DNA of 60,828 nt from Verrucomicrobiota bacterium (GTDB lineage: Bacteria > Verrucomicrobiota > Verrucomicrobiia > Limisphaerales > UBA9464), in contig CANIZL010000028.1 in assembly GCA_947471985.1 (NCBI GenBank), positions 1 to 60,828 on the forward strand, given 5' to 3'. The notes beneath the pieces were generated by a model that was given only the letters and a program-made list of their open reading frames with translations, ran no database searches and had not been told where the DNA came from. Made by a program: the position numbers and the translations under genes. Positions 29,101 to 37,277 of this stretch are shown here, one piece after another. Position 1 is the first letter of the stretch. Each line of letters starts with the position of its first letter.

Positions 29101-29524
29101 CACCGCCACCGCGCAGGATTCCGACGGATCCGTGGTTCGGGTGGAATACTATGATGGCCCAACCAAACTGGGCGAATCCACGGCCGCACCACATCGCTAT
29201 GTGTGGAACGCGCCGGCGCTGGGCGATCACCGCGTGGTGGCCCGAGCCATCGACAACCTCGGTGCCACCACGGATTCCAGCCTCCTGCGCATCGTGATTG
29301 GGGCCACCACGACCGCCCGTCTGGCCGCCTCGCTCGGAGCCAACAACAGCCTGCGCCTAACCCTCACGACCGCCCCAGGCACATTCACGGTGCAACAGAG
29401 CGCAGATCTCCGAACGTGGTTGGATGTACAGGCGATGACCGTGGGGGCCGACGGAACCGGCAGTGTCGACGTGACGGGCGGCGCCACGACTCCGCCAGCC
29501 CGTTTTTTCCGCGTCCGTCGTTAG
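26135..29524 (+). CDS. Secreted M4 (thermolysin-like) metallopeptidase with large C-terminal extension
   Basis: An 1129-residue exported zinc protease. A signal peptide (FVIMNLAVAGVFTWGIAAGLALA) is followed by the FTP/PepSY-type propeptide (residues ~100-310). The catalytic M4 core has the zinc motif H467-E-L-T-H471, the third ligand E491 in GALNEAFSD, and the active-site histidine region GGVHLNSSIINHTFY. From about residue 640 onwards there is a WD40/PD40-like region (LSPDASRGAFVPIN, MTFSTDGHELVYDARS), one Ig-like module (APTISLAASRTNAPAPTPVTL) and a short final beta domain. GTG 26135 is used; ATG 26153 is an alternative. Its stop overlaps the nadD stop. Confidence 0.88.
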   Translation: MRQFVIMNLAVAGVFTWGIAAGLALADGLDATTQVSQAVEQYRTLAPRFGQPTVVTTSANTTAATLATQLRSVLNQRAPGTFQPAPAPLTASSPQTSPTATNLRQRDALARLSETTDSSLLIQLRPENQTIRQIRATDLLNPTLRSRARPAGGGAPAKESLARTFLNQHRAAFQLEDPDTELITVAVEDDLLGHTHVRFQQQHQGHEVALARLTAHFHPDGRLELLDGAYIPTPQDVPVAPTVADADALLVARASIPGGFRGTAGAARTVIHAPLDGAARLAWEFEIAVGLAQAWQFTVDAVDGRILSRRSRVYDVAATGSGVDLSGTSRALNLWRVGATYTLADTSKQMFNAAGDPLSDPKGVITVLDARGTGINSLDDNTVFAITSSNPNQWSVPGGISAAFNFAQTYDYYLERHGRNSINGSGGNVTAVVGVGGYDNASWHGNLGMMFFGNVRKYPGSLDVVAHELTHGVTENSANLVYEMQSGALNEAFSDIFGECVEARTRTKNDWKMGTDLGEVFRDLKNPHSITIGGLNRPYPARFSELIKLANTPDADNGGVHLNSSIINHTFYQLAEGLTGAIGIPDAEKIFYRCLTRHLQARSQFLDCRLGCLAAAEALFGPGSNQVAKTAEAFDLTEIFAGPTAPKPVPLPAVNAPDSLMFVYFDPSERIFNLGRREAALNDDATLGNFRFSFDVRPTRPSLTGDGELVIYVDSLKTVCLATTAPPAKEQCVLSTRGSVHSIALSPDASRGAFVPINPQTGEPLGQIVVFGVLDETLPTRTYDLVAPGLDGASVDQVLNADSMTFSTDGHELVYDARSRIRFNGRPAVESWSLYNLNLDTDRTAILVPPLEEFDTGNPTVGRVGTRYVAFDASRRADGENAVLVLDTFTGEVGSVAANGKVLGYPAFTGDEGKVLYSQADGSASGSSLMLQSLAADRLSSTGQPGLFYADATLGALYRRGAFVGQNAAPTISLAASRTNAPAPTPVTLTATAQDSDGSVVRVEYYDGPTKLGESTAAPHRYVWNAPALGDHRVVARAIDNLGATTDSSLLRIVIGATTTARLAASLGANNSLRLTLTTAPGTFTVQQSADLRTWLDVQAMTVGADGTGSVDVTGGATTPPARFFRVRR

Positions 29525-30117
29525 GGTGACCGAGCGCCATCTACGTCGATATACAGTCCCTCGCTGGCCATGACGGCTTCGATACCCGGCGGCACGAGGT
29601 CGGCGTTGGAGCGCCCGGAGCGGACCCGTTCACGGATTTCGGACGAAGAAACATTTAAGGGCCATCCGCGGAGCTGACGGAGTCGAAAAGGCGGCGCGAG
29701 TTCCGCCGGGGGTTCCCCGGGCCGGGGAATTACCACAAATTCCACCAACGCGGCCAGATCCGTCGCATCCCGCCACAAAGGCAACGTGGGAACGTGATCA
29801 GCGCCAATCAGCCACAACAGCTCAGCCGACGGGTATCGTCGTTGGAATTCCCGGGCGGTATCGATGCTGTAGCTCACTCCACCCCGCTGTAGTTCCAACT
29901 CGTCCACCGCAAACCGCGTACGCCCCGCGAGGGCCATCCGGAGCATCCGGCTCCGAATCTGCGGTGGGGCCGGGCGGGAGCCGAGTTTGAAGGGCGACCG
30001 GGCGGCGGGGATGAAGAACAATCGGTCCAAGCCCAACTCCTCCAAAGCCGCCTGGGCCACCAAAAGGTGTCCCAGATGCACGGGATCAAACGAGCCGCCA
30101 TAGAGTCCAAACCGCAT
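29521..30117 (-). CDS. nadD: Nicotinate-nucleotide adenylyltransferase NadD
   Basis: A 198-residue nucleotidyltransferase making deamido-NAD+ from nicotinate mononucleotide and ATP. The ATP motif is GGSFDPVHLGHLLVAQ near the N-terminus, the partner motif is SSSEIRERVRSGR close to the C-terminus, and LWLIGADHVPTLPLW is the family core. Length and layout match bacterial NadD. It is last of a leftward run downstream of the glycosylasparaginase gene (101-base gap), and its stop overlaps that of the convergent peptidase gene. Confidence 0.93.
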   Translation of the reverse strand: MRFGLYGGSFDPVHLGHLLVAQAALEELGLDRLFFIPAARSPFKLGSRPAPPQIRSRMLRMALAGRTRFAVDELELQRGGVSYSIDTAREFQRRYPSAELLWLIGADHVPTLPLWRDATDLAALVEFVVIPRPGEPPAELAPPFRLRQLRGWPLNVSSSEIRERVRSGRSNADLVPPGIEAVMASEGLYIDVDGARSP

Positions 30118-30218
30118 GCCCGGAGATAAGCGTCAAAGCATCCCACGGGCCAACGGAATCCTTGCCGGCCCAAACTGCGAGCGGTCTCCGACCTCGAGTC
30201 GAAGGACCCGGCACCGCA

Positions 30219-31271
30219 CTACTTCCGATTGCCACCAATGGGGCCGACCTTGCTCGACGTCAGACCGGGGCTTTGCAACACCCGGGAGAATTTGCCGCAG
30301 GTCACCGAATACTCGAACCCGCTGCCCGTGCCGGCCGCGCCAAAACGGCCCTTTTTGTCGAGCGCCACAAAGTTGATGCTCAAATCGAAGCCCTTGGGAT
30401 CCTTCTTGGCAATTCGTCGAATGGTCTCCAGGCACGCCTCCTGCGGATGCAATCCCTGACGCATGTACTCCACCACCAGGAAAGACCCGCAATAGCGCAT
30501 GACGTTTTCGCCAATGCCAGTCGCCCCCGCCGCTCCGATGTCGTCATCCACGTACAGGCCGCTGCCGAGAATCGGCGAATCGCCCACCCGCCCCGCCAGT
30601 TTATAACCCCAACCGCTCGTGGAACAGCCCCCGTAAAGGTGCCCATCCGGCGCCAGGAGCACCATGGCGATCGTGTCGTGGTTGTCCGGTTTCGCAGCGG
30701 CTCCCCCGGTGGCGGCCTTGGCCGGCGCCGGACGGGCAGCCTGCTCACGGCGCCACTTTTCCCACCCGTCGCGCTGACCGGCCGTCAACTCCGGCCCGCG
30801 CGCAAAACCCTGTTCGGTGGCAAACTTGGCCGCACCGTCCCCCACCAGCATGACGTGCCGGGTGGTTTCCATGATGCGCCGGGCCACGCTGATCGGATGG
30901 GGAAATCCCGATAAGGCCCCCACGCTGCCCGCCCGGTGCCCGGGGCCCGACATGATGCAGGCGTCGAGCTGCACCACGCCATCCGCATTGGGAATGCCGC
31001 CCAAACCCACACTCGGATTACCCGCATCAGACTCCGTGACGTTGATCCCCTGTTCAATGGCATCCAAGCCGGCCCCACCGGCCTGGAGCACCTTCAGGGC
31101 CTTTTCATTGGCGGGCTGGCCAAACGGCCAGGTGGAGACGACCACCGCCCCCTGCGCCCGCAGTTCCGCCAACGGCAGCAAGGGCGCGCCTTGCGCGCGT
31201 TGGTAAATCGCTCCGCCCGCAAAGGTTACGGCGGCGGATTGCAGGAAACGGCGACGCGGCATGGCGGACAT
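30219..31271 (-). CDS. Tat-exported glycosylasparaginase (N4-GlcNAc-Asn amidase family, Ntn hydrolase)
   Basis: A 350-residue Ntn-hydrolase of the isoaspartyl peptidase/glycosylasparaginase family. The twin-arginine signal is PRRRFLQSAAVTFAGGA. The autocleavage and catalytic residue is Thr200 in DNHDTIAMVLLAPDG; downstream the substrate loops STSGWGYKLAGRVGDSPI and VDDDIGAAGATGIGENVMR match glycosylasparaginases rather than plant-type asparaginases. It would be exported folded and cut itself into two chains, then split the Asn-GlcNAc bond of glycopeptides. ATG 31271 or 31262 can start it. Confidence 0.88.
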   Translation of the reverse strand: MSAMPRRRFLQSAAVTFAGGAIYQRAQGAPLLPLAELRAQGAVVVSTWPFGQPANEKALKVLQAGGAGLDAIEQGINVTESDAGNPSVGLGGIPNADGVVQLDACIMSGPGHRAGSVGALSGFPHPISVARRIMETTRHVMLVGDGAAKFATEQGFARGPELTAGQRDGWEKWRREQAARPAPAKAATGGAAAKPDNHDTIAMVLLAPDGHLYGGCSTSGWGYKLAGRVGDSPILGSGLYVDDDIGAAGATGIGENVMRYCGSFLVVEYMRQGLHPQEACLETIRRIAKKDPKGFDLSINFVALDKKGRFGAAGTGSGFEYSVTCGKFSRVLQSPGLTSSKVGPIGGNRK

Positions 31272-31376
31272 AAAATCAGTGAAAAAATCCAGAATCAGCG
31301 ATCAACCAACCGCCGGCGGAATCCGTTCGCCGGAAACTCGGGCCGGGAGAGTTCACGGCGAATGGACCACCGTGGA

Positions 31377-31577
31377 TCAGGTCGCAGCGGGTTCGGTCGC
31401 GGCCGCGGCCGGGGCCGGCGAAACCGGTGCCGCCTTGCCACCCAGAATTTTGAACATGACAACCCCGCAAGTCGGGCATTTGCCCTTCACGGCCTTACGA
31501 CCGTTCTTCATGACCTCTTCCACGCCGTCCGCAATCGGCTTCTTGGTCTTGCACTTGACGCAATATCCCTCGTGCAT
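31377..31577 (-). CDS. DUF5679 small zinc-ribbon-like protein
   Basis: A 66-residue protein with two CxxC pairs, YCVKCKTKKPI and GKCPTCGVVMFKI, the pattern of DUF5679, which probably binds one zinc ion. An Ala/Pro-rich tail (APVSPAPAAAATEP) follows. The ATG at 31577 (MHEGYCVKCK) is the family start; the frame upstream to 31616 adds nothing recognisable. It lies 105 bases before the asparaginase start on the same strand. Function unknown in the family. Confidence 0.8.
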   Translation of the reverse strand: MHEGYCVKCKTKKPIADGVEEVMKNGRKAVKGKCPTCGVVMFKILGGKAAPVSPAPAAAATEPAAT

Positions 31578-31683
31578 AGTGGTGTCACAGTCCGGATTCC
31601 CCGGTGGCCGCGACACTCCACCCTAGGTTCCGGTTCGGTTCAAAGTCAAACGGGGCTGCCATTTTCTACCTTCCGCCTTCCGC

Positions 31684-32715
31684 TCAGAAAGCAATCAGGT
31701 CGATCAGCTCATCACCCTTCCCCGTCAGTGTCCAAGCCTGCCCACGCCGAACCACCAGTCGCCCACACGGATGCGACCGCCATTCCGCCTCATTAACCGA
31801 GAGCAATCGGTGCGTCGTCAAACCGCCCAGTTCGGCCGCCGTCCGGGGAATCATTTCGACGGGAATTCCATTGAAGTTGACCCCGAGTTCATAGCCCGCG
31901 ATTCCCTCGCGATCCACCCGCGGATTGGGACGCACCAACTGCGGATACCGAGTGGCAAAGCGCAGCCGGGGATTCTTCACCAGCACCCGGGCCATCACCG
32001 GTTGGCTGGCCAGAAAGCGGGCCAGACTAAATTCCGCGCCGCGTGCCCGTTGCTCCAGCAGCACGGCCCGGGGATCAATGCCCAAAAGGTTTCGCCCATG
32101 GAAATTGCCGTGGTCGTTTCGCTCGTTGGGATAGTGGCGACGGAACCATTCCGTGAACCGGTCATTCAGAATCACATTGATCTCAAAATGAACGTGGGCC
32201 CGCTCTTTTCCGATGGGCTGCCCCGTGCGCCCCATCGTCCCCAGCCGATCACCGGCCTCCACGCGGGTTCCGGGCACCAACTGGGGTTGTACCGTACTCA
32301 AGTGCGCGTACAACGTGTAAACCTCCATCCGCTCCACGTAGTGGCGCACCAGCGCATAATTGCCGTAGTTCGAGGCGCCGGAACGCCGGTTCAAATACGC
32401 CACGGTTCCGGGTGCGCTGGCCAGGACTGGATCCGTGGGCTCCCCGCGACCGTCCTTGGTGAGGGATTTGATGTCCAAACCTTCGTGCAGACGCGGCCCG
32501 CCCTTATCCGTCCGCACGCAGCCAAACGAACCACTCTCCCAGGTCCGCCCGGGGGTGGGCGCCAGGAACGCGGCATCGCCATTGGGTTCAAACAAAGCAT
32601 GATTGGCCGTGGGAAAACGAAACACATCCCCCGCGAGGGCCCCGGTTGCCACCAGGCACCCGGTCACCACCGGAAACCACCAACGAATGCCTCCGAGCGA
32701 ACCCCGACCGCTCAC
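31684..32715 (-). CDS. M23-family (LytM) peptidase, exported
   Basis: A 343-residue M23 metalloendopeptidase. A signal peptide (WWFPVVTGCLVATGALAGD) leads to a LytM domain with the zinc-binding LHEGLDIKS (H...D) and AHVHFEIN (HxH) motifs, separated by YTLYAHLSTVQPQLVPGTRV and GTMGRTGQPIG. A C-terminal ~150-residue part contains PNERNDHGNFHGRNLLGIDP and has no clear domain. Zinc ligands look complete, so an active peptidoglycan or protein endopeptidase is likely. GTG 32715 overlaps the upstream lipoprotein stop (GTGA). Longer frames into that gene are spurious. Confidence 0.86.
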   Translation of the reverse strand: MSGRGSLGGIRWWFPVVTGCLVATGALAGDVFRFPTANHALFEPNGDAAFLAPTPGRTWESGSFGCVRTDKGGPRLHEGLDIKSLTKDGRGEPTDPVLASAPGTVAYLNRRSGASNYGNYALVRHYVERMEVYTLYAHLSTVQPQLVPGTRVEAGDRLGTMGRTGQPIGKERAHVHFEINVILNDRFTEWFRRHYPNERNDHGNFHGRNLLGIDPRAVLLEQRARGAEFSLARFLASQPVMARVLVKNPRLRFATRYPQLVRPNPRVDREGIAGYELGVNFNGIPVEMIPRTAAELGGLTTHRLLSVNEAEWRSHPCGRLVVRRGQAWTLTGKGDELIDLIAF

Positions 32716-33365
32716 TTGAACATCTCCTGTTCCTCCGTCGGCTTGGTCTTCTTGCCCTTCCCTTCGGTCTTCGGCTTCTTCGGTTTCGCCTGATTCTCCA
32801 GCTTGATCGCCACGTTGTTCAATCCCCGCACAATCCGCTCGGCTTCCGCCCGCGAGCAATCCGGAGTGAACACAAAGACGCCATCATCAATCCCGCGTTG
32901 CACGACCGGCGCCGCCAGCCACCGCCCTTCGGTCCAGCGACTCCACACGGCTACCCGACGCCCCGGATGCGGTGCGGTGGCCATTTGCAGGGCCATCTTG
33001 CCGCGTCGGGTGTACTCGATCTGAATCAGGTGCCCGCCGTGCTGCGAATCCACCACTGTGGCCTTCGTGATCTCACCTTCATCGACAAAAGCCGTCTTCT
33101 GCACGGTCATTTTCGTGGGCTGACTGCGGAAAACCTCGACGGAACCCACTCCAATGCCGACGTCATTTTCCTCCATGTGCAGGCGCAACGTGGACGCCTC
33201 TTTGTCCGGTTTTGCGGGCTTTTCCTTCGTATCCGTGGTCTTGCAACCGACGGAAAATGCCAGCAGAAAGACCGCAACCACCCCGCGGCGCGTCCACAGA
33301 GACTTGAAAAAGGGGTTGATGCGGGCCTCATCAGCCCACAGTTTGCAGTGAAATCGCTTAGTCAT
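32712..33365 (-). CDS. Putative lipoprotein, co-translated with the M23 peptidase
   Basis: A 217-residue protein of unknown function. The sequence RRGVVAVFLLAFSVGC at residues ~27-42 is a lipobox-type signal (LAFSVGC), followed by a Lys-rich linker (KTTDTKEKPAKPDKEAS). A compact domain (FRSQPTKMTVQKTAF on) and a basic tail rich in Lys/Pro (KPKKPKTEGKGKKTKP) follow. The ATG at 33365 gives an unusually long n-region of ~26 residues. The overlap with the peptidase gene hints at a periplasmic partner for it. Its start lies only 21 bases from a divergent small gene. Confidence 0.75.
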   Translation of the reverse strand: MTKRFHCKLWADEARINPFFKSLWTRRGVVAVFLLAFSVGCKTTDTKEKPAKPDKEASTLRLHMEENDVGIGVGSVEVFRSQPTKMTVQKTAFVDEGEITKATVVDSQHGGHLIQIEYTRRGKMALQMATAPHPGRRVAVWSRWTEGRWLAAPVVQRGIDDGVFVFTPDCSRAEAERIVRGLNNVAIKLENQAKPKKPKTEGKGKKTKPTEEQEMFK

Positions 33366-33386
33366 TCGAAATCATTCAAAACCTTT

Positions 33387-33500
33387 ATGGGTCAACAGTC
33401 CAACAAAGTTCAGAAACGTCGTCGTCGCGCCAGCTATGAAAAACGCCGGAAGGAGACCGTGAAAACCAAGACGGCTCCCAAGGCCGCCCGCAAGTCCTGA
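33387..33500 (+). CDS. Very basic 37-residue protein
   Basis: ATG 33387 opens a 37-codon gene for MGQQSNKVQKRRRRASYEKR and a further 17 residues; 15 of 37 residues are Lys or Arg. I believe similar short basic proteins recur in Verrucomicrobiota genomes, but I cannot name the family. Such composition suggests RNA or ribosome binding. A strong Rho-independent terminator follows 29 bases after the stop, giving the gene its own transcription unit. No Shine-Dalgarno is visible before the ATG. Confidence 0.6.
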   Translation: MGQQSNKVQKRRRRASYEKRRKETVKTKTAPKAARKS

Positions 33501-33529
33501 GCCGCCGACGCTCTCTGGATTGCTTCAGC

Positions 33530-33560
33530 AAGCCGCCCTCCCGGGCGGCTTTTGCTTTTT
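33530..33560 (+). terminator. Rho-independent terminator of the small basic gene
   Basis: AAGCCGCCC (33530-33538), loop TCCC, and GGGCGGCTT (33543-33551) form a perfect 9-bp hairpin followed by TTGCTTTTT, a classic T-rich tail on the plus strand. Confidence 0.88.
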
Positions 33561-33659
33561 CGGAACCCGGGCTCGGGATCAAGGTCATCCCCGATGGGAC
33601 CGCTCAACCGAAGTCGACTCACGTGGACATCGACCCATTTCTCGTCGAAACGTTCGCCG

Positions 33660-34370
33660 ATGATCAAGACAGCTGTTGTCACAGGGGCCGGAAGCGGCGT
33701 CGGCCGGGCCACCGCCCTGAAACTGGCGCTGGCCGGATGGCGGGTCGCCTTGGTGGGCCGCCGGCTGGAAGCCCTGGAAGAAACCCGCGAACTGGCCGGC
33801 GCCGCCCGGGACCAGTTACTTCTCTGCCCGACGGACATCGGCCAACCCGAAGCCGTGACGCAAATGGCCGCGCAGGTCCTGGCCGCCTTTGGCGAGGTGG
33901 AGGTCCTGATCAACGCCGCCGGCACCAACGCACCACAGCGCTCGCTGGAAGTGCTCTCGCTCGCCGACTACCGCGCCATGCTCGCGACCAATCTCGACGG
34001 CGCCTACTACTGCGTGCAGGCCTTCCTCCCGGGCATGCGAAACCGCGGCTCGGGCACCATCGTCAACGTCGTCTCGGATGCCGGCAAGCAGGCCTCCCCC
34101 AAGGCCGGTCCCGCCTATGTGATGAGCAAGTTTGGCCTGGCCGGACTCACCCAGGCCATCAACGCCGAGGAACGCGGCCGCGGCGTGCGGGCCATCGCCC
34201 TTTTCCCCGGTGACATCGATACTCCCCTGCTCGCCAAGCGGCCGGTGGTGCCGGACGCTTCCGCCCGCGCCAAAATGATGCAGCCCGAAGACATCGCGGA
34301 TTGCGCCCTGTTCTGCGTCAATCTGCCGTCCCGCGTCATCATCGAGGAAATGCTGATCCGCCCCCGCTGA
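33660..34370 (+). CDS. SDR-family oxidoreductase
   Basis: A 236-residue short-chain dehydrogenase. The cofactor loop is VVTGAGSGVGRATAL (TGxxxGxG), the structural Asn is in INAAGTN, the catalytic Ser precedes AGKQ in NVVSDAGKQ, and the YxxxK pair is YVMSKFG. Arg in VGRR after strand two suggests NADP(H). ATG 33660 (MIKTAVVTG) is the natural start; upstream in-frame sequence is terminator DNA. Followed 35 bases later by a VOC-domain gene and by a HAD phosphatase, likely one transcription unit. Substrate unknown. Confidence 0.9.
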   Translation: MIKTAVVTGAGSGVGRATALKLALAGWRVALVGRRLEALEETRELAGAARDQLLLCPTDIGQPEAVTQMAAQVLAAFGEVEVLINAAGTNAPQRSLEVLSLADYRAMLATNLDGAYYCVQAFLPGMRNRGSGTIVNVVSDAGKQASPKAGPAYVMSKFGLAGLTQAINAEERGRGVRAIALFPGDIDTPLLAKRPVVPDASARAKMMQPEDIADCALFCVNLPSRVIIEEMLIRPR

Positions 34371-34405
34371 CCGCGCCCCTCAAACTGCGCTGCGCATCCA
34401 CCCGC

Positions 34406-34810
34406 ATGTATCCCATTCATTCCGCGGTCGAACATATCGGCCTCGCCGCTCTCGACCCCGCGGCACTCGCCAACTGGTACTGCGAAGTCCTCGGGGCCCG
34501 GGAGATCTGGAATAACGGTGAGCAACCTCCCGCGGTATTCATCGCCCTGACCGGCGGACCCGTCCTGGAGATTTACCCCACCCGCATCGCGGTCCCGCAA
34601 ACGGGCGACAATCGCACCGGTGGCTGGCGGCACCTCGCCTTGCGCGTGCCCAATCTGGAAACCGCACAACGGGAACTGAGCCGACGGGGCGTGGTCTGGA
34701 ACGATCCCATCAAGCCGGCCGGCGGCGGCGGACGCGTGCTGTTCTTCGCCGACCCGGAGGGGAATCTGTTGCACTTGGTGGAACGGACCGCCGACTCCCC
34801 ATTGGCCTGA
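34406..34810 (+). CDS. VOC (glyoxalase/dioxygenase-fold) family protein
   Basis: A 134-residue single VOC domain pair. The repeat-like elements are AVEHIGLAALDPAALANWYCEVLG and GWRHLALRVPNLETAQRELSRRG with FADPEGNLLHLVE; the histidines of VEHIG and WRHLA and the acid of LHLVE are at the usual metal-ligand places. It could be a glyoxalase, fosfomycin-type or dioxygenase-like protein; no specific substrate is visible. ATG 34406 (MYPIHSAVEHIG) is the family-fitting start. Confidence 0.85.
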   Translation: MYPIHSAVEHIGLAALDPAALANWYCEVLGAREIWNNGEQPPAVFIALTGGPVLEIYPTRIAVPQTGDNRTGGWRHLALRVPNLETAQRELSRRGVVWNDPIKPAGGGGRVLFFADPEGNLLHLVERTADSPLA

Positions 34811-34865
34811 CGTCCCCCCGGACAATTCCGTCACCTTATCCGCCCCTGCCCCGTCCCTGGATCCC

Positions 34866-35498
34866 ATGACTGCCGTTCTCTTTGATCTTGATGGCGTGCT
34901 CATCGATAGCGAGCCCCGTCACGCTGCCGCCTTCGAAACCGTCTTCGCCGAGCTCCTGCCGGATCGCCCCCACGGCCTCGACCTGGCCTCCTACATCGGC
35001 AAATCCGATCGCGCCGTCTGGCTGGATTTCATTGCGGCGCATCAGCCGCGGCAATCTCTCGCCGAACTGACGGCCCTCAAGCAGCAGCGCGTGATTGAAT
35101 TGTTCCGCCGCGAGGAACCCATCTTTCCGGAGATCCCGGCGCTGATCCAATCGCTGGCCACTCGGTATCCCCTGGCGGTCGCCTCGGGCTCCGTTCACGC
35201 GGTCATCCGCGAAGTCCTGGCGCTCAAAGATCTGGCGCGGCATTTCCGTGCCGTGGCGAGTGTGGAGGATGTCGGCAAAGCGAAACCTGCTCCGGACATT
35301 TTCCTGCGCGCCGCCGAGCTTCTTGGGGTGGCACCTTCCGACTGTTGGGTGATTGAAGACTCCCGTCCCGGAGTCCAGGCGGGGCTGGTCGCCGGTGCCC
35401 GCGTCATCGCCATCACCAACTCCCATCCCGCCCACGAATTGCAGGCGGCGCATCACGTCGTCAGTACTTACGCCGAGATCCGCCAGTTGCTGGCTTGA
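34866..35498 (+). CDS. HAD-superfamily hydrolase, beta-phosphoglucomutase/phosphatase type
   Basis: A 210-residue HAD enzyme of the subfamily IA. Motif I is LFDLDGVLIDSEP (nucleophile and acid Asp), motif II is the Ser of VASGSVHAV, motif III is the Lys of VGKAKPAPDIFL, and motif IV is EDSRPGVQAG. The helical cap lies between residues ~18 and ~85. It would dephosphorylate or isomerise a small sugar phosphate; the exact substrate is not readable. Third gene of the SDR-VOC-HAD run. Confidence 0.9.
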   Translation: MTAVLFDLDGVLIDSEPRHAAAFETVFAELLPDRPHGLDLASYIGKSDRAVWLDFIAAHQPRQSLAELTALKQQRVIELFRREEPIFPEIPALIQSLATRYPLAVASGSVHAVIREVLALKDLARHFRAVASVEDVGKAKPAPDIFLRAAELLGVAPSDCWVIEDSRPGVQAGLVAGARVIAITNSHPAHELQAAHHVVSTYAEIRQLLA

Positions 35499-35535
35499 TA
35501 TTCCCTTGGGCGCCGTGCCCGACCCGGCAGGCCCG

Positions 35536-37209
35536 TCAGGGACTCGCCAAATTTTGTCGCGCATTCACCTGGGAAGCCTCCCGGCGAATCTGCCGGATGG
35601 ATCGCACCAGAGCCCAGAGGCTCGCCCCAACACACGTCCACCCGAAGACATCGCCCCGTCGATGGTAGTAGGTCTCCGACCGGGCCACGCCGACCGGAAT
35701 GCGGATGATTTGAAATCCCGCTTGGTAGACACTTCCCGACTCACCGAAGATATCGTGCGGGATACCGGCGGCATCGAACCAGACGGTCAATCCATTGTTT
35801 GCCACGCGCACCAGCGGCACTCCATTTTCCACCGCGCGAAAGGCGGCATTCGCCGCGTGCTGCCACTGGGCACTGCTTTCGCCAAACCACGCATCATTGG
35901 TAATCTCCAGCAGCAGATCCGTATCGGGCCGGACATGGTCCCGCACCCCGTGCGGAAAGGTGTCCTCGAAACAAATGATCGGAGCAATCTCCACCGGCGC
36001 AGTCCGATTCGTCAGTTGAAGGGAAAACGTGACCGGCTCCGTGCCGGCGACAAAGCTGGACCCGATCGGTGTCAGGTACCGCAGGAAGGGCAACCATTCC
36101 TCCAGAGGGATGCGCTCGCCGAACATCACCAGGCGCCGCTTGTCGTAACGGCCCCGAAACTGCCCCGTTGGATCCAGCCACATCGCTGAATTCATGGGCT
36201 TCTGCTGAGCATTCTCGGTGGCCGTATTGAAAATCCACGAGGCACCCGCCGCCCGGGTGAGATTGGTGATCCGCGACCAGGTGTCATCGCTCAAGCCAAA
36301 GGAGCCCTCCGGCCAGACCAAGACATCGGGCTTCAGAGCCAGCGCCTGCTCGGAAAGCCCGAGGATCCGGGTGAAATTGGTGGCATCGGCGGTTGCATCC
36401 CACTGGAGCGTTTGCGGGACCGACGGTTGGATCAGCGCCAGCCGAACAAACTGCCGCGCCGCGTCGCGCTCGCGCCGGTGTCCCAGCAGCGCCCAGAAGC
36501 CGCCGCCGGCGATCAGCACTAGCATGAACAGCGGCATCCGCGTCTCCGCGGTCCACGTCCAGCGCTCATGGGGACGATGGATGAGTGAAATGCCAGCACC
36601 CACCAGCGCCAGACTCAGCCAGCAGATCAAAAAGGACAATCCATAGACCCCGGTCACCGAGGCGGTCTGGAGGAGCGGGAGTTGGTGCCACTGCGAGACG
36701 CCGAGCAGATTCCAGGCGAAACCAGAAAACAGACGGGCCCGCAGCATTTCCAGCGAGACCCACACGGCCGCCAGCAGCGCCCACGTCGCCGCCCGTTGCC
36801 AAGATGACTGTGCGGCCAGCTGCCGGAGAGCCACCCGCCAGGCCTCCCGCGAGGCCCCTTCCCCGACCACCCCGCGTGATTGGAGCAACAAGCTGCTCAA
36901 CCAAGTCCAAGCCCCCGCATACACGGCACAGTACGCGCTCAACGCCAGCCACCCGGCGACGGCGCCCGCCGGGTGCGGCATGTGCAACAGCCAGCGCAAT
37001 GATATCAGATAATGGACTGCACCCGCGACACACCCCATGAGAAAGGCCGCCCGCCCGGACAAGCCCACGAACACCAACATCAACGCCCCGGGCACCGTCC
37101 AGGCCAGTCCCGCCCAACCCGGTTCCGGAAATGCCGCCGCCCACAGGCCGCCCACCAGCACCGCCGCCAGGTATCGCGCCTTGGTAAAATTCAGAACGTG
37201 TCCACCCAT
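35536..37209 (-). CDS. lnt: Apolipoprotein N-acyltransferase Lnt
   Basis: A 557-residue inner-membrane enzyme that adds the third acyl chain to lipoproteins. About six to eight helices fill the N-terminal half (YLAAVLVGGLWAAAFPEPGWAGLAW opening), and a nitrilase-type domain forms the periplasmic half with the catalytic triad Glu in LVWPEGSFGLSD, Lys in RYDKRRLVMFGERIPLE and Cys in APIICFEDTFPHG. ATG 37209 is preferred to an upstream TTG at 37248. The window's lipoprotein signals are natural substrates. It follows an SDR gene and lepB on the same strand. Confidence 0.92.
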   Translation of the reverse strand: MGGHVLNFTKARYLAAVLVGGLWAAAFPEPGWAGLAWTVPGALMLVFVGLSGRAAFLMGCVAGAVHYLISLRWLLHMPHPAGAVAGWLALSAYCAVYAGAWTWLSSLLLQSRGVVGEGASREAWRVALRQLAAQSSWQRAATWALLAAVWVSLEMLRARLFSGFAWNLLGVSQWHQLPLLQTASVTGVYGLSFLICWLSLALVGAGISLIHRPHERWTWTAETRMPLFMLVLIAGGGFWALLGHRRERDAARQFVRLALIQPSVPQTLQWDATADATNFTRILGLSEQALALKPDVLVWPEGSFGLSDDTWSRITNLTRAAGASWIFNTATENAQQKPMNSAMWLDPTGQFRGRYDKRRLVMFGERIPLEEWLPFLRYLTPIGSSFVAGTEPVTFSLQLTNRTAPVEIAPIICFEDTFPHGVRDHVRPDTDLLLEITNDAWFGESSAQWQHAANAAFRAVENGVPLVRVANNGLTVWFDAAGIPHDIFGESGSVYQAGFQIIRIPVGVARSETYYHRRGDVFGWTCVGASLWALVRSIRQIRREASQVNARQNLASP

Positions 37210-37277
37210 CACCGCCACGCACTTAGCCGGAGCCGGGCGACGGGACAACCCTCGCCCGACAAAACCTGCACCGACGC

